This document shows, piece after piece, positions 44,241 to 54,518 of a DNA stretch of 64,000 nucleotides (position 1 is the first letter of the stretch; each line of letters starts with the position of its first letter). This DNA comes from Actinostola sp. cb2023 (lineage: Eukaryota > Cnidaria > Anthozoa > Actiniaria > Actinostolidae). The notes under the pieces are model-generated. The model was not told where the DNA came from and made no database searches. It saw only the letters and a list, made by a program, of their open reading frames with translations. The stretch covers positions 62,001 through 126,000 of the forward strand of contig JAUJYZ010000189.1 in assembly GCA_033675265.1 (NCBI GenBank), read 5' to 3'. The position numbers and the translations under genes are program-made.

Positions 44241-45028
44241 GAGGCTGTCTCTGTAAAAGCGGTCCACGCGATTCGCGTCGATAAATAAAATCGCCTGATT
44301 TTCTGTGTGATAAAAGTACTTCATACCAAGGTAACAAAACCACAATATTTTTGTTGTTAGATTTAAATTCGTTCCGTACGGGCAAAAAACGTCATTGGCC
44401 CATAATCGCTCGTTCGCGACCAAAATCCGGCCTGATTTTTTCGTGTATTTAAGCAACCGTCACAAAGCCAAATTGTTTCTTATGGACATAATTTTTACAG
44501 AGCGACCTAGATAAACTGCTAATTTACCCTATGCAGCAGTTTGAAACATTTTAACGAAAATCTCTTTGCACGCCAAGGCGCTATTTAACCCTATCTAAAG
44601 ACTCCCGCGGTCAAACATGAAAAATGATCATTTTTGAATCTACTTTTCTCCATTGGCAGATAAAATAAATTGATGTGAATGACATTGATGTACAATTTGA
44701 ACCTTGCCAAATAAGATTTTAGAAGCAAACTTTGTCTATATTAACATTTCAGAGAACGCTAAGCAAGCATTCATCTGGATATTTTGACTACTCGCTTCCA
44801 AAAAGCGTTCGAATGTCAATAAATTAAAGTCTTAAAATATTACCTGACAAAGGGCAAAATCTAATCACTTACTGGGAATAGAATGATATACAAATCCATG
44901 GCCAAAGAATTCCAAAAAAACTAGAGATAAATTCGTTATAGATGATTTCTCGTCCATACAATGCAATGAGAATCGAACTGAATTAATCAGTAAACAGTGA
45001 AATTGACAAGTCTGCCAATGCACGTGCA
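44241..45028. repeat. Left 788-bp terminal inverted repeat
   Basis: Reverse complement of 49754-50540. It ends at a gcacgtgc palindrome, 30 bp before the TATA box of the transposase gene. Contains no gene; ORFs here on the minus strand and at 50325 on plus are partly made of TIR sequence. Confidence 0.92.
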
Positions 45029-45057
45029 CTTAGTTAATACATCTAATTCTCACACCG

Positions 45058-45065
45058 TATATATA
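45058..45065 (+). promoter_or_regulatory. TATA box of the long-TIR transposon gene
   Basis: TATATATA lies 63 bp before the ATG at 45121, directly inside the end of the left TIR. GTCAGTAGTC about 18-25 bp downstream is a possible initiator. Confidence 0.55.
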
Positions 45066-45120
45066 CTCAACTGAAGTCAGTAGTCATGTTTTTTAGTGTG
45101 TGGTTTTCTTAACTATTGCG

Positions 45121-48100
45121 ATGTCAGATCTGCAGTGTTTTTTGAAGGGGATTCTAAGTGACTCAGACTCATGCAGTGAGTTTCGCGGTGAAACCATTTC
45201 GGTGCCTCTACTTGAATGTCTGGATGACATACTCGTCCATTAATTTGCGATCAATTCATCTTTCTCGCGAAAAACTGAAGGAATGGCAGTTAATAACAGC
45301 AAGAGCAGGGTTATTTAATCTAGGCAAGGACAGACTTGAAGCCATGTATGTGTACCCTAAACATCGACGCATGTTGGGAAAACATTGGAAGCCATCAAAG
45401 ACCGCATGCCAGCATCCGGCTCACAAGCACAGTGAGAACAAGAAACGCGTGTCTGCTAAAAAGGCCATAAAAGGAAGGACAAGAGCCTCACCACAGATGT
45501 CAAGAGAGATCCAGATGATATATGAGATGCTTGTACCACTTGGATCGCGTAAGTAACATTTGTATACTCACTGTATTCGTGAATATACATTTGCATATGA
45601 TTGCTAATTAGCATGTCAGTCCTGAGAAAGATCGATTCAACGTTACTCAATATTATTATGATAAACTCTGTGTCTTGAAAGAAAGACTATTTAACTCCAA
45701 TTTTATATTAACATTCCCGCGTTAAACCAATTTATACAAACAAATCACATTTCAAATGTCGAAATAATACAATGAATGGACTTAGGCACCCTGCACTTCA
45801 AGTCACGTGATCTCGAAAAGGGAGAGGCCGGGATTTATTTTTGAATCACCCTGATATAACGCTGGAATTACCGTAAATAAATAGTTTGAACAATGAATTG
45901 CAGCCACTTTATCAGCATGAGTCCTCATTTTGTTTGTTAATTTCTTTCAGCCATATGCGAAACATGTAGGAGCAATCACAAAACAAAAGTGGACACTGAG
46001 TTACCATGGCTCAAAGATGACTGCAATGGACCACAGAAACAACAACATTCACCGTAAGATTTTTTAACAGGTTGGATTTTGGTTACACTGTATCTAGGTG
46101 GAAGTACAGTCAGAAAAAGTGACTAAAACAAACACACAGAAACGTATAAATGTAACAAAGCATACTAGACAATGAAATATCCAAAGTTTGACATATCTCA
46201 TCGGGTTGTAGTATGCTGGGCGTGGTACAGGACATAGGTGCAGCTTGAACACTGATTTGTTTAAGTCTGACTTTGGTATGTTTTCTTTATCGCAGGACAG
46301 TCGTTGTCTCTCCTGAACCATCAAAGGGGAAAGCAATGGATCCCTTATGGACTCCTGGACATTTTCGTGAACAGTTTAACGATTCCTCAGATAACGAGTC
46401 AGAAGGTGCGGGTGATACTGCTGCTATTACAACCTTTAACAGTGCTATGGAAATGCTATCAAAGGTAGCTCCTGGTCACAATGTAGAACCATTGACCTTT
46501 CAACTTAAAGGGGAGTGGAACAGTGCTTCACTTTTAGACCAAGAACACTGTATCAACCGAGCGAAGGAAGCGTGCAACTTAGTCTGTCATGCCATAGCAC
46601 CCGATGAAGGCGAGAAACTGTTTCAGAATTTACAAAACACGCACGCGAATGCAATTGAAGAAACCGATCTTCCTGGAAATCTTGTTGCAATGATCGCTGC
46701 ATATAAGAACGCTCCCACATCGAATTTAAAAACTCAGATTTTGAGTATTTACGCTTATGAATACACAAGTGAAAAACTGAAGAGGTTTCACGAGCCATTT
46801 GAGAAATTAAGCGATCGGAAGATTAAACGAGCTAGAGAGCATGCTAGAACTGTTGGTCCCGGCTTACCTGTGGAAAAGAAACCATCTCATAGAATAAGAA
46901 TTGATATGACTAAGTTGGATCACTTTCTAACGTTTGTGAACCGTCCGTATTTCTACCAGGACGTAGCATACGGCAACCGCACACTTAAACTAGACAATGG
47001 TGAGCGTCTAAGTATGCCTAACATCATTCGTACAGTCACAAGGTCCACGATGATAACTCAGTATCTACAATACTGCAAAGAAGATGGGTTTGAGCCTCTC
47101 AGTCGTGCTACATTGTATCGAGTTTTAGAAGTGAGGGAAGCATCACAACGAAAGTCATTGCAGGGCTTAGACAACACGGCAGCTGATGGAACTAAGGTTT
47201 CCACCGACTAATAACTATTGTCGATGAGTTGGAGTGTAACTTTGGGGCTGATAAGATTTGGTGTAATGACATGCGTAGACGATTGAAGGCTGGAAGAAGA
47301 TACTTGAAGACTACATACCGTGTGCATTGCCGTGATGAATCGGATTTATGTCCTGACCATTGTAGGAAGTACGCTTTAAGCGACCCTTCTGATTCTGACT
47401 TTCAAGACTTCTGCACACACGACCATTTCACAAGATGTAACGACTGTGAAGACCTAAAAGAAACTATTCAATCTATTGAAAATATGATCTTAATGCTCGC
47501 TAATAACATGTACAATTCTGTGCAATGTGATGATTTTATTTATGATTTCAGTCAAGCAAAGGTCTTCATCTTCACATGGAAAGCTCACGTACTCCGTTCT
47601 GAGAATCAAGAGGAGGCCAAACAAACTGCTGTTGCCTCGTTAAAAGATGATTCCATCATGATTGTCATGGATTGGGCGATGAAATTTGTGCAGATGCGAC
47701 ATAGAGAAAAGCAAAGCGAATGGTTTGCTAAGCGAGGTATAAGTCGGCATGTTAGTAGCGTGTTGTCCAAGAATTCAAATGGTCAAGTTGAAGTGTCTTA
47801 CTACGCGCATCTCGTCAATAGCTGCAGCCAGGATTGGTTCGCAGTCACTTCCATCGTGGAACAGCTACTTACGATGATTCATTCTGAAAAGCCACACATT
47901 TCTACAGTAGTTTTGAGATCTGACGAAGCTGGTTGTTACCATAATAGTCAACTTTTGGCAGCTCTGCGAGACGTGGGAGAACGAGTAGGGATTTCAATCG
48001 CAAGGTACGATTATTCTGAGCCCCAATTTGGCAAAGATATCTGCGATAGGATTCTGTGCCCAATGAAAGGTGCTATTCGCAGATACTGCAATGAAGGGCA

Positions 48101-49244
48101 TGATATACTCTCTGCCCAAGATATGCATACTGCACTGAAAGAAAGAAATGTGAAAGGCAGTACAGCCGCAGTTTGCGAAATTAGACCAACCGAAATGGAT
48201 CTAGAGATAACAAAGTTGCAGGGGATGAGTGCTTTTCACAACTTCGTGTATGAGAAGAACGATCTAAGAGTGTGGAAGGCCTTTGGTGTTGGACCCGGGA
48301 AAGTTGTGCCATGGAAAAGTATCTACCACCGCAACCAAATTAGTGAAACACGTCTCGAAATTTGCGAAAACTACGGATTTTTCCCTCCCTCTCCAAGAAG
48401 AATAAAAACTGATTCGCGTGTTTCAGAAGATCCAATTCCAGAAGCAACAGTTTTTGAGTGCCCTGATATCGCTTGCTCTCAAGCTTTTACTGATCTAGAA
48501 TCTGCTGAACTCCACGCATGCTTAGAACGTCACTCCGAACCAAAGCCAAAATCGACCCAGGAAAAGCAAGAAAGTATTTACGACACGCTGCGTAGGGGAT
48601 GGGTTGAACAATTTGCGTCCCTTTCACTTGCTGACGAGGCTTCCTGTGCAACGCACACAGCTGGAATATCTAGAGAAGATAAACAAGACGATCTACTACC
48701 ATGTGGATGGGCGCTACAAAAACCTAGAACTACTTCCAGATTTACTGAGAAAGTCAAATGTTATATTTTAAGAAAATACGAAGTAGGAGAGAAAACGGGA
48801 AGGAAAGCGGATCCTCAACAAGTCGTACAAGATATACGAACTGCTAGAGATGAACTTGGGAATAGACTGTTTTCAAGAGACGAATGGCTTACCAAGTCAC
48901 AGATACAGGGATATTTTTCAAGACTGACATCAAGCCGTAGAAAACAGCTATCTGCTGATCCTTTGCAAGAAAATGATGAAGAGAATTGGGATGAAAATGA
49001 AAAGATGCATCAAGAAATAGTTCAAACCGTGGTCAATGAACTTTGTGCCAATCATCCAATTATGTATGACATCTATGATCTCTGCGAGTATAGTCATCAA
49101 GATAACCTGAAGAAATTTAATGTGAAAATGCTTCAAAACATTTGTAAACACTTTGATTTACCATTCAAACGAAAGACGCTGAAGGCGGAGCTTATTAACA
49201 CCATCAAGACCATGGTTGGAGAATGCAGTTGTTCCTCGACTTAG
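45121..49244 (+). CDS. Large transposase of the 6.3-kb TTAA element (frameshifted)
   Basis: Pieces: a start at 45121 (MSDLQCFLKG), a frame change near 45245, then EKLKEWQLITARAGLF and basic residues up to the donor at 45551. A small exon at about 45952-46052 carries CETC. The main frames are about 46298-47211 and, after a one-base shift near 47200, 47205-49244 (Met at 47229). The early part has WTPGHFREQF and ends in LYRVLEVREA. The second part starts with a Cys/His cluster (CRDESDLCPDHC...CNDCEDL), then IVMDWAMKF, VLRSDEAGCYHN and FGKDICDRI, three Asp-bearing blocks in the order expected for a DDD/E nuclease. A C2H2 finger (CPDIACSQAF...H-x4-H) and a SAP/HeH-like end (LQNICKHFDLPFKRKTLKAEL) follow. 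I know similar uncharacterised proteins from cnidarian genomes. Transposase identity is inferred from location, size and motifs. Confidence 0.65.
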
Positions 49245-49359
49245 ACCTCATTCAGTTAAGAGTTAAATGTTAGTTAACAAGGTATGATACTATGCATATA
49301 ACTTTGCGAGGGACCATGGGATCTAACGCACCATCTACGCGGGGGAGGGGGGGCATTGG

Positions 49360-49365
49360 TGGGGG

Positions 49366-49397
<32 letters not shown>
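49360..49397. repeat. Poly-G tract
   Basis: A run of more than 25 consecutive G preceded by G-rich sequence from 49340. G-quadruplex or slippage prone, so its length is uncertain. The 49400-49753 stretch after it, up to the TIR, has no gene I can support. Confidence 0.85.
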
Positions 49398-49398
<1 letters not shown>

Positions 49399-49753
49399 AC
49401 TCCCACAGCCGGATAGTGACTGGTGACGTATATCATCGCCAAATCAATTATTTTATCTAGATATAAATTCCTCTCAGTGATTGTTTCTTTCGAATGTTTC
49501 CTGCATGTTTTAAAGTTACTTCGATACAGTATATATATGCCTGTTTTACAAGAAATATGTGTCGTCATGCATGTCATAACCTCGTAAGTGTACGACGGCA
49601 AAAGTAAGTGCATCATTCCACTATATATTTGCCTGAACAAAGGGCATACAAATAATTCAATGTAATGATCTTCATAGCTCTAGACCTAGATCGTAAAGTT
49701 CGGCCACTGTGGTGGCATCGCTTTGCTAAAATTACAACTTAATTATGCACGTG

Positions 49754-50540
49754 GCACGTGCATTGGCAGACTTGTCAATTTCACTGTTTACTGATTAATT
49801 CAGTTCGATTCTCATTGCATTGTATGGACGAGAAATCATCTATAACGAATTTATCTCTAGTTTTTTTGGAATTCTTTGGCCATGGATTTGTATATCATTC
49901 TATTCCCAGTAAGTGATTAGATTTTGCCCTTTGTCAGGTAATATTTTAAGACTTTAATTTATTGACATTCGAACGCTTTTTGGAAGCGAGTAGTCAAAAT
50001 ATCCAGATGAATGCTTGCTTAGCGTTCTCTGAAATGTTAATATAGACAAAGTTTGCTTCTAAAATCTTATTTGGCAAGGTTCAAATTGTACATCAATGTC
50101 ATTCACATCAATTTATTTTATCTGCCAATGGAGAAAAGTAGATTCAAAAATGATCATTTTTCATGTTTGACCGCGGGAGTCTTTAGATAGGGTTAAATAG
50201 CGCCTTGGCGTGCAAAGAGATTTTCGTTAAAATGTTTCAAACTGCTGCATAGGGTAAATTAGCAGTTTATCTAGGTCGCTCTGTAAAAATTATGTCCATA
50301 AGAAACAATTTGGCTTTGTGACGGTTGCTTAAATACAAGAAAAAATCAGGCCGGATTTTGGTCGCGAACCAGCGATTATGGGCCAATGACGTTTTTTGCC
50401 CGTACGGAACGAATTTAAATCTAACAACAAAAATATTGTGGTTTTGTTACCTTGGTATGAAGTACTTTTACCACACAGAAAATCAGGCGATTTTATTTAT
50501 CGACGCGAATCGCGTGGACCGCTTTTACAGAGACAGCCTC
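49754..50540. repeat. Right 787-bp terminal inverted repeat
   Basis: Mirror of 44241-45028. Differences seen include one at the tgtgataaaag/tgtggtaaaag position, one near cgtgtattt/cttgtattt and one in gctcgttcg/gctggttcg. Confidence 0.92.
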
Positions 50541-50860
50541 TTAAATAAGAAAGGGTTTTTCTATTTAGTTGCCCGCAAAAAAGGGCTCGTTACAGATCTT
50601 GATAGAAAGAAGCGACTTGCTTTTGCAAGACGGATGAAAAACGTTTTTCCAGAAAACCTTTGGACTGGTTATATAGCGTTTTACTTGGATGGTGTGTCTT
50701 TTGTACACAAAACGCGTCCGTTAGATCAAGCAACAGCACCAAAAGGAAAGATTTGGCGTCGGAAGGCAGAGGGATTGAGTCCCGGCTGCACTGCCAAAGG
50801 CCAAAAGAGCGGAACCGGAGGAAATCTCGTAAAGCTTATTGTAGGTATTTCACTAGCATA
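50541..50860 (+). pseudogene. Tc1-like transposase, C-terminal half, truncated
   Basis: Starts NKKGFFYLVARKKG directly after the TTAA and carries the DDE_3 core with FYLDGVSFVHK (first Asp is upstream in the family; here the visible Asp is in LDGVSF), WRRKAEGLSPGCTAKG and TGGNLVKLIVGIS. It then diverges, so the later catalytic residues are missing. Confidence 0.78.
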
Positions 50861-50879
50861 AGCATGTTAGCAACTCTAT

Positions 50880-51960
50880 GATCTGACCATTTCCTCTGGT
50901 GCAGTGCCCTCACATCATGGCCAGCGGGCACAGAAGACTCCCTCTCCTTCTTATTCCTCTTTGAATAATCATGCTTTGAGAACTTCATGTTGCAACACTA
51001 CCAGTACGCTTTCTTGGAATATTCCACTTACATGGCTTAGAAGTACAGGAATCAGTGTTGGAAGTATTTGCTCTCATTTTGCAAAACCCTTCAAGGGCAA
51101 ACATGGTTGCAGCAACATGGTTGCAGCGACCATCCACGCCAGCCACACTTTGCTCTTAGTACATTGCCTATGTTTGACATAACCAAATGGCAAGAGTACA
51201 CACTATTCTTCTTCATTGAAGGTAATACTTGGCTCTTTATATAATGTTTATTGTTCTTGTTTAGGTGGCTGATGAAGAGTACTTGTAGAAATTGTACCCT
51301 TTTACTAAGGGTTTGGCGGTAGATAATTGCTTTTTTAATTCTACTCCGTCAATCATGTAGCGCCAAATGGTTCCAAACGATAACTTGGGTATACCTTTGA
51401 GGTCACACTTGAAACCCTCTCTTGGAAATGTGTGAGAGAAGTCTGGTTCTTCATTGTCTAGAACACCAAGCTGGGCTTTCTTTCGCATAATGTTTATACC
51501 TCCGTCTGGATCACGAAGATATTTGGAATCTAGACCGTTCTGTATGTAATCTTTAACTCTGTGTTAAAGGAGAAACAAATTGTACGATGAATAAGTTTAG
51601 ATCACAATGTGTCTCAGAATGTCTATATGTGAACTCGTAAATGGACGCAAGGAAAGACTTAAAGTTAAACTTAGGAATAAGCTTATCGACAATTTCGTAC
51701 CTGGTAATCAAAGTGGCTTTTTTCCCGGACGTTTTCGCTCCTCTGCACAAAAGCCATCTCTTCAACTGAACAACACTGCATTGTTCGATAGATTCACGAG
51801 AAATCTTAGCCCCAGGAATGTCATCCTCGGTATTATCTATCTTATCGCTAACCATCTTCTTCAAATCACTGTTCATAACACCCGCCATTTTGGAAATCTG
51901 TCCATTCAAACAATCCATGCATGCTTTGCGGTCATGATTCGAACCCAGTTTCCCACTCAA
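50880..51960 (-). pseudogene. SAP/SWIM-type second protein of the ISL2EU element, fragmentary
   Basis: The gene reads from the right TIR inwards. A natural start is the Met at about 51888 (MAGVMNSD). A SAP domain follows ([21 protein letters not shown], residues about 35-65), then after a splice donor the 51261-51560 block with DGGINIMRKKAQLG and IPKLSFGTIWRYMI. Around 50930-51180 the minus strand holds only weathered sequence of the SWIM part. The YqaJ nuclease found in the sister element at 61.7 kb is missing. Frame changes and the Tc1 junction near 50860 make it dead. Confidence 0.55.
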
Positions 51961-52188
51961 TTTGAAAAAGGCGAATTAAGATTCGACCGCCACGGTATCG
52001 ACTATGTGATGTTCTACAACATCGAAAATGCCATTTGAAGATGTAAGAAATTATTTGCTTTTTGAATTAGCGGAAGGCGTACTAAATGATGAAGAGTGTT
52101 AATTATATACGAGTATTATCAGTCCGACAATCCTGCTTATCACTACTGGGAATAAGTTGCATTTTGTCTTGATAGCCTTGATTTACAT

Positions 52189-53586
52189 TTACCGAAACAT
52201 ATACCAATCTAGCCCAGCAGCTCCAACTGTTATCATCGCTAAATTAGTATCATGTTTTTTTGATGTCGGTGAAGGTTTTACATCTGGTTTATCTGATTTA
52301 TTTGAAATATCTGGTTTAACATTCTGATGTGGTAATTTAACCTTTGAATGACTCATGTTATTATGTTTTATACCTACCGATTTTGTTTCAGCATTAATAT
52401 CATTCACACCAAATTTCATATCATCGGTTGCTTTTAATAGTTTGTTATTATAACCAATAACAGAATTTGCGTTTATTACAAGATTTGATGGTAACAACCA
52501 ACAACCTACCACAATAGCCATATCTAATTTTTGTTTTGCTTGTTGAATTGCTAGCTGGTATCTTTGTATACTTTTAGAAATGTCTGTCTCAACAATAGAT
52601 GATTCAAATAGTTGTAAGAATACCATTTGTGTTTCTTGTGCAGAACCGGAATTGTCAATAATGCTTGATTGTGTTTGCACTTGAGCTCCCAAAATACAAT
52701 ACACATAAGCCTCAATAGACTGATTCAATCGTGACAGACCAGCTCGAGTCAAACCCCTTGATTCATTTAGCATAAAATAACTATATGGATGCTCTTGTAG
52801 TGGAGAGATATGGTCTAACTTATAACCACCCCAATAACCACTTTCATCTTTGAACTTGAAGGTACCACCAGGCCACTTATTTGTGTACTTACCATCTAAT
52901 TTTTTATCGTACGCTTCTGTAACATCATCTATTTCATCAAATATTTTCTTATAGATACGACCTAAACCACCATTCTCATCACTAGTATATCTAAAATCAC
53001 TATTTGTTGATACATCAAATTCTCGACAGACCTTATTATACCCGTTTTTATCATATTTACTATCAATATTATCGAAGAATTTATCTCCTGGTAGTGGTAC
53101 AGTCATCTGTGATAGTATCCGTCTACATGTAAACAGTATATGGAACTTGAGTAACGACCCAATCATAGGATCATATTTATTTAAAATATCATATCCTATA
53201 CCACAACCAGCGGTCGAACACCACACAGCAAATGATAACTGTTGTGGATAATAAGACATATTAGGACTTCTCAACCATTTATATGCCTCTTTTGAAGTAA
53301 CATGTTTTAATACAAGATCAGTAAATATGTTTCGTGGTTTTATAGTGAATTTTTCGCTTGGCGTGACATAAACATCAAGTGTCACAGGATCATACTCTGG
53401 GGGTGATTTATCAAATTGTGTGCATATAATAGGGTATAATATTTTTATCATTTCTAATTCTTTTGGAAACTGGTGTGTATTATCAATTCGTTTACCCAAT
53501 GCTTTAGTTAATGCATGTTCCACAATGTTATCGTCATAGTGATGTACAGGACCACCAATATCCTTTTTGAAAACATCATATGCCAT
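52189..53586 (-). CDS. Virus-like cluster: 465-aa protein with C-terminal membrane anchor
   Basis: Intact frame. It has a helical N-terminal domain, blocks SYYPQQLSFAVWCSTAGCGIG (about 108-128) and a long, probably beta-rich middle with FKDESGYWGGYKLDHI. A strongly conserved-looking helical block follows (LNQSIEAYVYCILGAQVQTQ at about 275, then QRYQLAIQQAKQKLDMAI at about 335). A Lys/Ser/Pro-rich linker leads to a short hydrophobic tail (LAMITVGAAGLDWYMF). I recall close relatives in several cnidarian genomes, always without a named function. Its place as the last and longest gene of a structural-looking array suggests a virion or particle component, but I see no double jelly-roll signature. 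It lacks the TATATA motif seen at the other starts. Confidence 0.75.
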   Translation of the reverse strand: MAYDVFKKDIGGPVHHYDDNIVEHALTKALGKRIDNTHQFPKELEMIKILYPIICTQFDKSPPEYDPVTLDVYVTPSEKFTIKPRNIFTDLVLKHVTSKEAYKWLRSPNMSYYPQQLSFAVWCSTAGCGIGYDILNKYDPMIGSLLKFHILFTCRRILSQMTVPLPGDKFFDNIDSKYDKNGYNKVCREFDVSTNSDFRYTSDENGGLGRIYKKIFDEIDDVTEAYDKKLDGKYTNKWPGGTFKFKDESGYWGGYKLDHISPLQEHPYSYFMLNESRGLTRAGLSRLNQSIEAYVYCILGAQVQTQSSIIDNSGSAQETQMVFLQLFESSIVETDISKSIQRYQLAIQQAKQKLDMAIVVGCWLLPSNLVINANSVIGYNNKLLKATDDMKFGVNDINAETKSVGIKHNNMSHSKVKLPHQNVKPDISNKSDKPDVKPSPTSKKHDTNLAMITVGAAGLDWYMFR

Positions 53587-53664
53587 ACCACCCCAATCGA
53601 AATATTTTTTTATTCAATATCTTCTTTTGTTACCATATAATATATATATGTGATTATTGTTATA

Positions 53665-53800
53665 TTAAATTGGTGCTCTCATAAATTCCTTAAAAGTATT
53701 AAGTAAAATTTCAGTTAAGCAAATTAATAAAACTATTTTTATGAATCTGTTTTTTAGAATTTTCTAATGCTTTCAACCGTTTTTCAAGATCATCAGACAT
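53665..53800 (-). pseudogene. Virus-like cluster: small coiled-coil protein, frameshifted
   Basis: Starts MSDDLEKRLKALENSKKQIH (ATG 53798-53800), preceded by TATAATATACA. Open for 29 codons to a stop; the next phase continues for 16 codons to a natural stop at 53665. A single-base change near 53712 would join them. Too small to assign. Confidence 0.5.
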
Positions 53801-53904
53801 TGTATATTATAAGTTTTATCCTTTTAAACATCTATCATATCGCAACTTGTATATATACCCTCCATAAGGTGTTGTATCAAAGGATAAAGTTATTTCTTTG
53901 GATT

Positions 53905-54047
53905 TATAAGCTGCTCTACAATCTCCTTTTTCAATTCCTCCCTCAACTTTTGAACATCTGGAACATCGTTTTTTTTTTAATCCTTATTCCGTTTCACCCT
54001 AATACTACTCTTTAGTTTTTCATATTATCAGTCATATTATCAGTCAT
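53905..54047 (-). pseudogene. Virus-like cluster: decayed small ORF
   Basis: A start with a TDNM repeat (ATG near 54046) stops after 11 codons. A downstream frame encodes a charged helix (VQKLREELKKEIVEQLI) ending at about 53905. Probably a small helical protein with at least one indel in an A10 run near 53976. Confidence 0.4.
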
Positions 54048-54059
54048 AATGTGTTCAAA

Positions 54060-54491
54060 TTATTTCTCATCAATCTTGTTATCACTCAAGGCTTTTGATA
54101 CAAGATCACTTATACTATCTTCTTTTGATTTTGCAAGCTGAATAGTATTTTCATGTTTTGTTACCTTTTTAGTAAGTTTTTTCGTGAAAACTGTACAACT
54201 AGCTGATATTAAACCTAACAACCCACCAACAGCAGATAAAGGAACACCAACAATTATACCAGGTCCTGTTAAACTAGTAGTTACACCAGAACCAGTTAAA
54301 ATGACAGACAAGACACCTGTTGCAACTGCAGTTTTATGAAATATTCCTCGTATCTTAGCATATTTTTTCCTAACATTTTCGTAATGTTTTACCTCTGTTC
54401 CTAGTTGAGACAAAACCATATTTACTTTGTGTAATCTGAAGTTTTCACCAGTTTGTGGTATATCTGGATAAATCGCATCATAATCAACCAT
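54060..54491 (-). CDS. Virus-like cluster: 143-aa glycine-rich two-segment membrane protein
   Basis: Intact. An N-terminal amphipathic helical part (LSQLGTEVKHYENVRKKYAK) precedes two hydrophobic, Gly/Ser/Thr-rich segments, about residues 50-75 (TGVLSVILTGSGVTTSLTGP) and 77-98 (IVGVPLSAVGGLLGLISAS), with a Lys-rich coiled-coil end (KKLTKKVTKHE). The layout suits a membrane-active or internal virion protein. The start follows TATATATATA with no spacer. I recall similar proteins in cnidarian genomes, unnamed. Confidence 0.7.
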   Translation of the reverse strand: MVDYDAIYPDIPQTGENFRLHKVNMVLSQLGTEVKHYENVRKKYAKIRGIFHKTAVATGVLSVILTGSGVTTSLTGPGIIVGVPLSAVGGLLGLISASCTVFTKKLTKKVTKHENTIQLAKSKEDSISDLVSKALSDNKIDEK

Positions 54492-54500
54492 ATATATATA
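54492..54500 (-). promoter_or_regulatory. TATATATA motif abutting a start codon
   Basis: On the minus strand TATATATAT directly precedes ATG 54489-54491. It belongs to the recurring start-site motif of this cluster (also 53801, 55606, 56612, 57047, 57296 and 57706). Confidence 0.5.
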
Positions 54501-54518
54501 ATATTATCTTTTATTTTT

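Larger units (their letters stand above)
44241..50540. mobile_element. 6,300-bp TTAA transposon with 788-bp TIRs (Sola3-like or unclassified)
   Basis: TTAA on both sides (44237-44240 and 50541-50544) and TIRs beginning GAGGCTGTCTCTGTAAAAGC. The arms are 788 bp and 787 bp with only about three differences that I could see, so the insertion is young. One plus-strand gene occupies the middle. TTAA choice and a DDD-like acidic triad suggest Sola3, but long TIRs and the gene's domain set are not ones I can match with confidence. Confidence 0.85.
43483..50860 (+). mobile_element. Tc1-like transposon, 3'-truncated, split by a TTAA element
   Basis: Left end TA plus CAGTGACCCCC at 43481-43493. The transposase begins at 43901 and its two halves (43901-44240 and 50541-50860) are separated by a 6.3-kb TTAA-flanked insertion. 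The reading frame is restored exactly when one TTAA is removed. Sequence matching Tc1 stops near 50860, so the right end and the last catalytic residue are lost. Confidence 0.8.
40783..51976. mobile_element. ISL2EU-type DNA transposon with THAP transposase, degenerate and nested
   Basis: Inverted repeats of about 77 bp (attcgcctttttcaaattga at 40783 and its complement ending at 51976) are about 97 percent identical. Inside lie a THAP exon and broken DDE_Tnp_4 pieces on the plus strand (40.9-43.5 kb) and a SAP/SWIM-type second protein on the minus strand (50.9-51.9 kb). This two-protein convergent plan is that of ISL2EU. A Tc1-like element and, inside it, a 6.3-kb transposon separate the halves. 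Confidence 0.8.

Noticed and set aside
47229..49244. Calling the large transposase Sola3 outright
   Set aside because: TTAA target and three Asp blocks fit, but I cannot align it to Sola3 here and long TIRs alone do not decide it.
50325..50540. N-terminal part of the plus ORF at 50325-50861
   Set aside because: This part is TIR sequence of the long-TIR transposon; only codons after 50541 belong to the Tc1 transposase.
51901..51960. Minus-strand start [14 protein letters not shown] and plus-strand start near 40837
   Set aside because: Both are translations of the ISL2EU TIR. The more likely starts are just inside it.
52189..53586. Calling the 465-aa protein a major capsid protein
   Set aside because: I see no jelly-roll signature, and the C-terminal anchor and helical blocks argue against it without a structural model.
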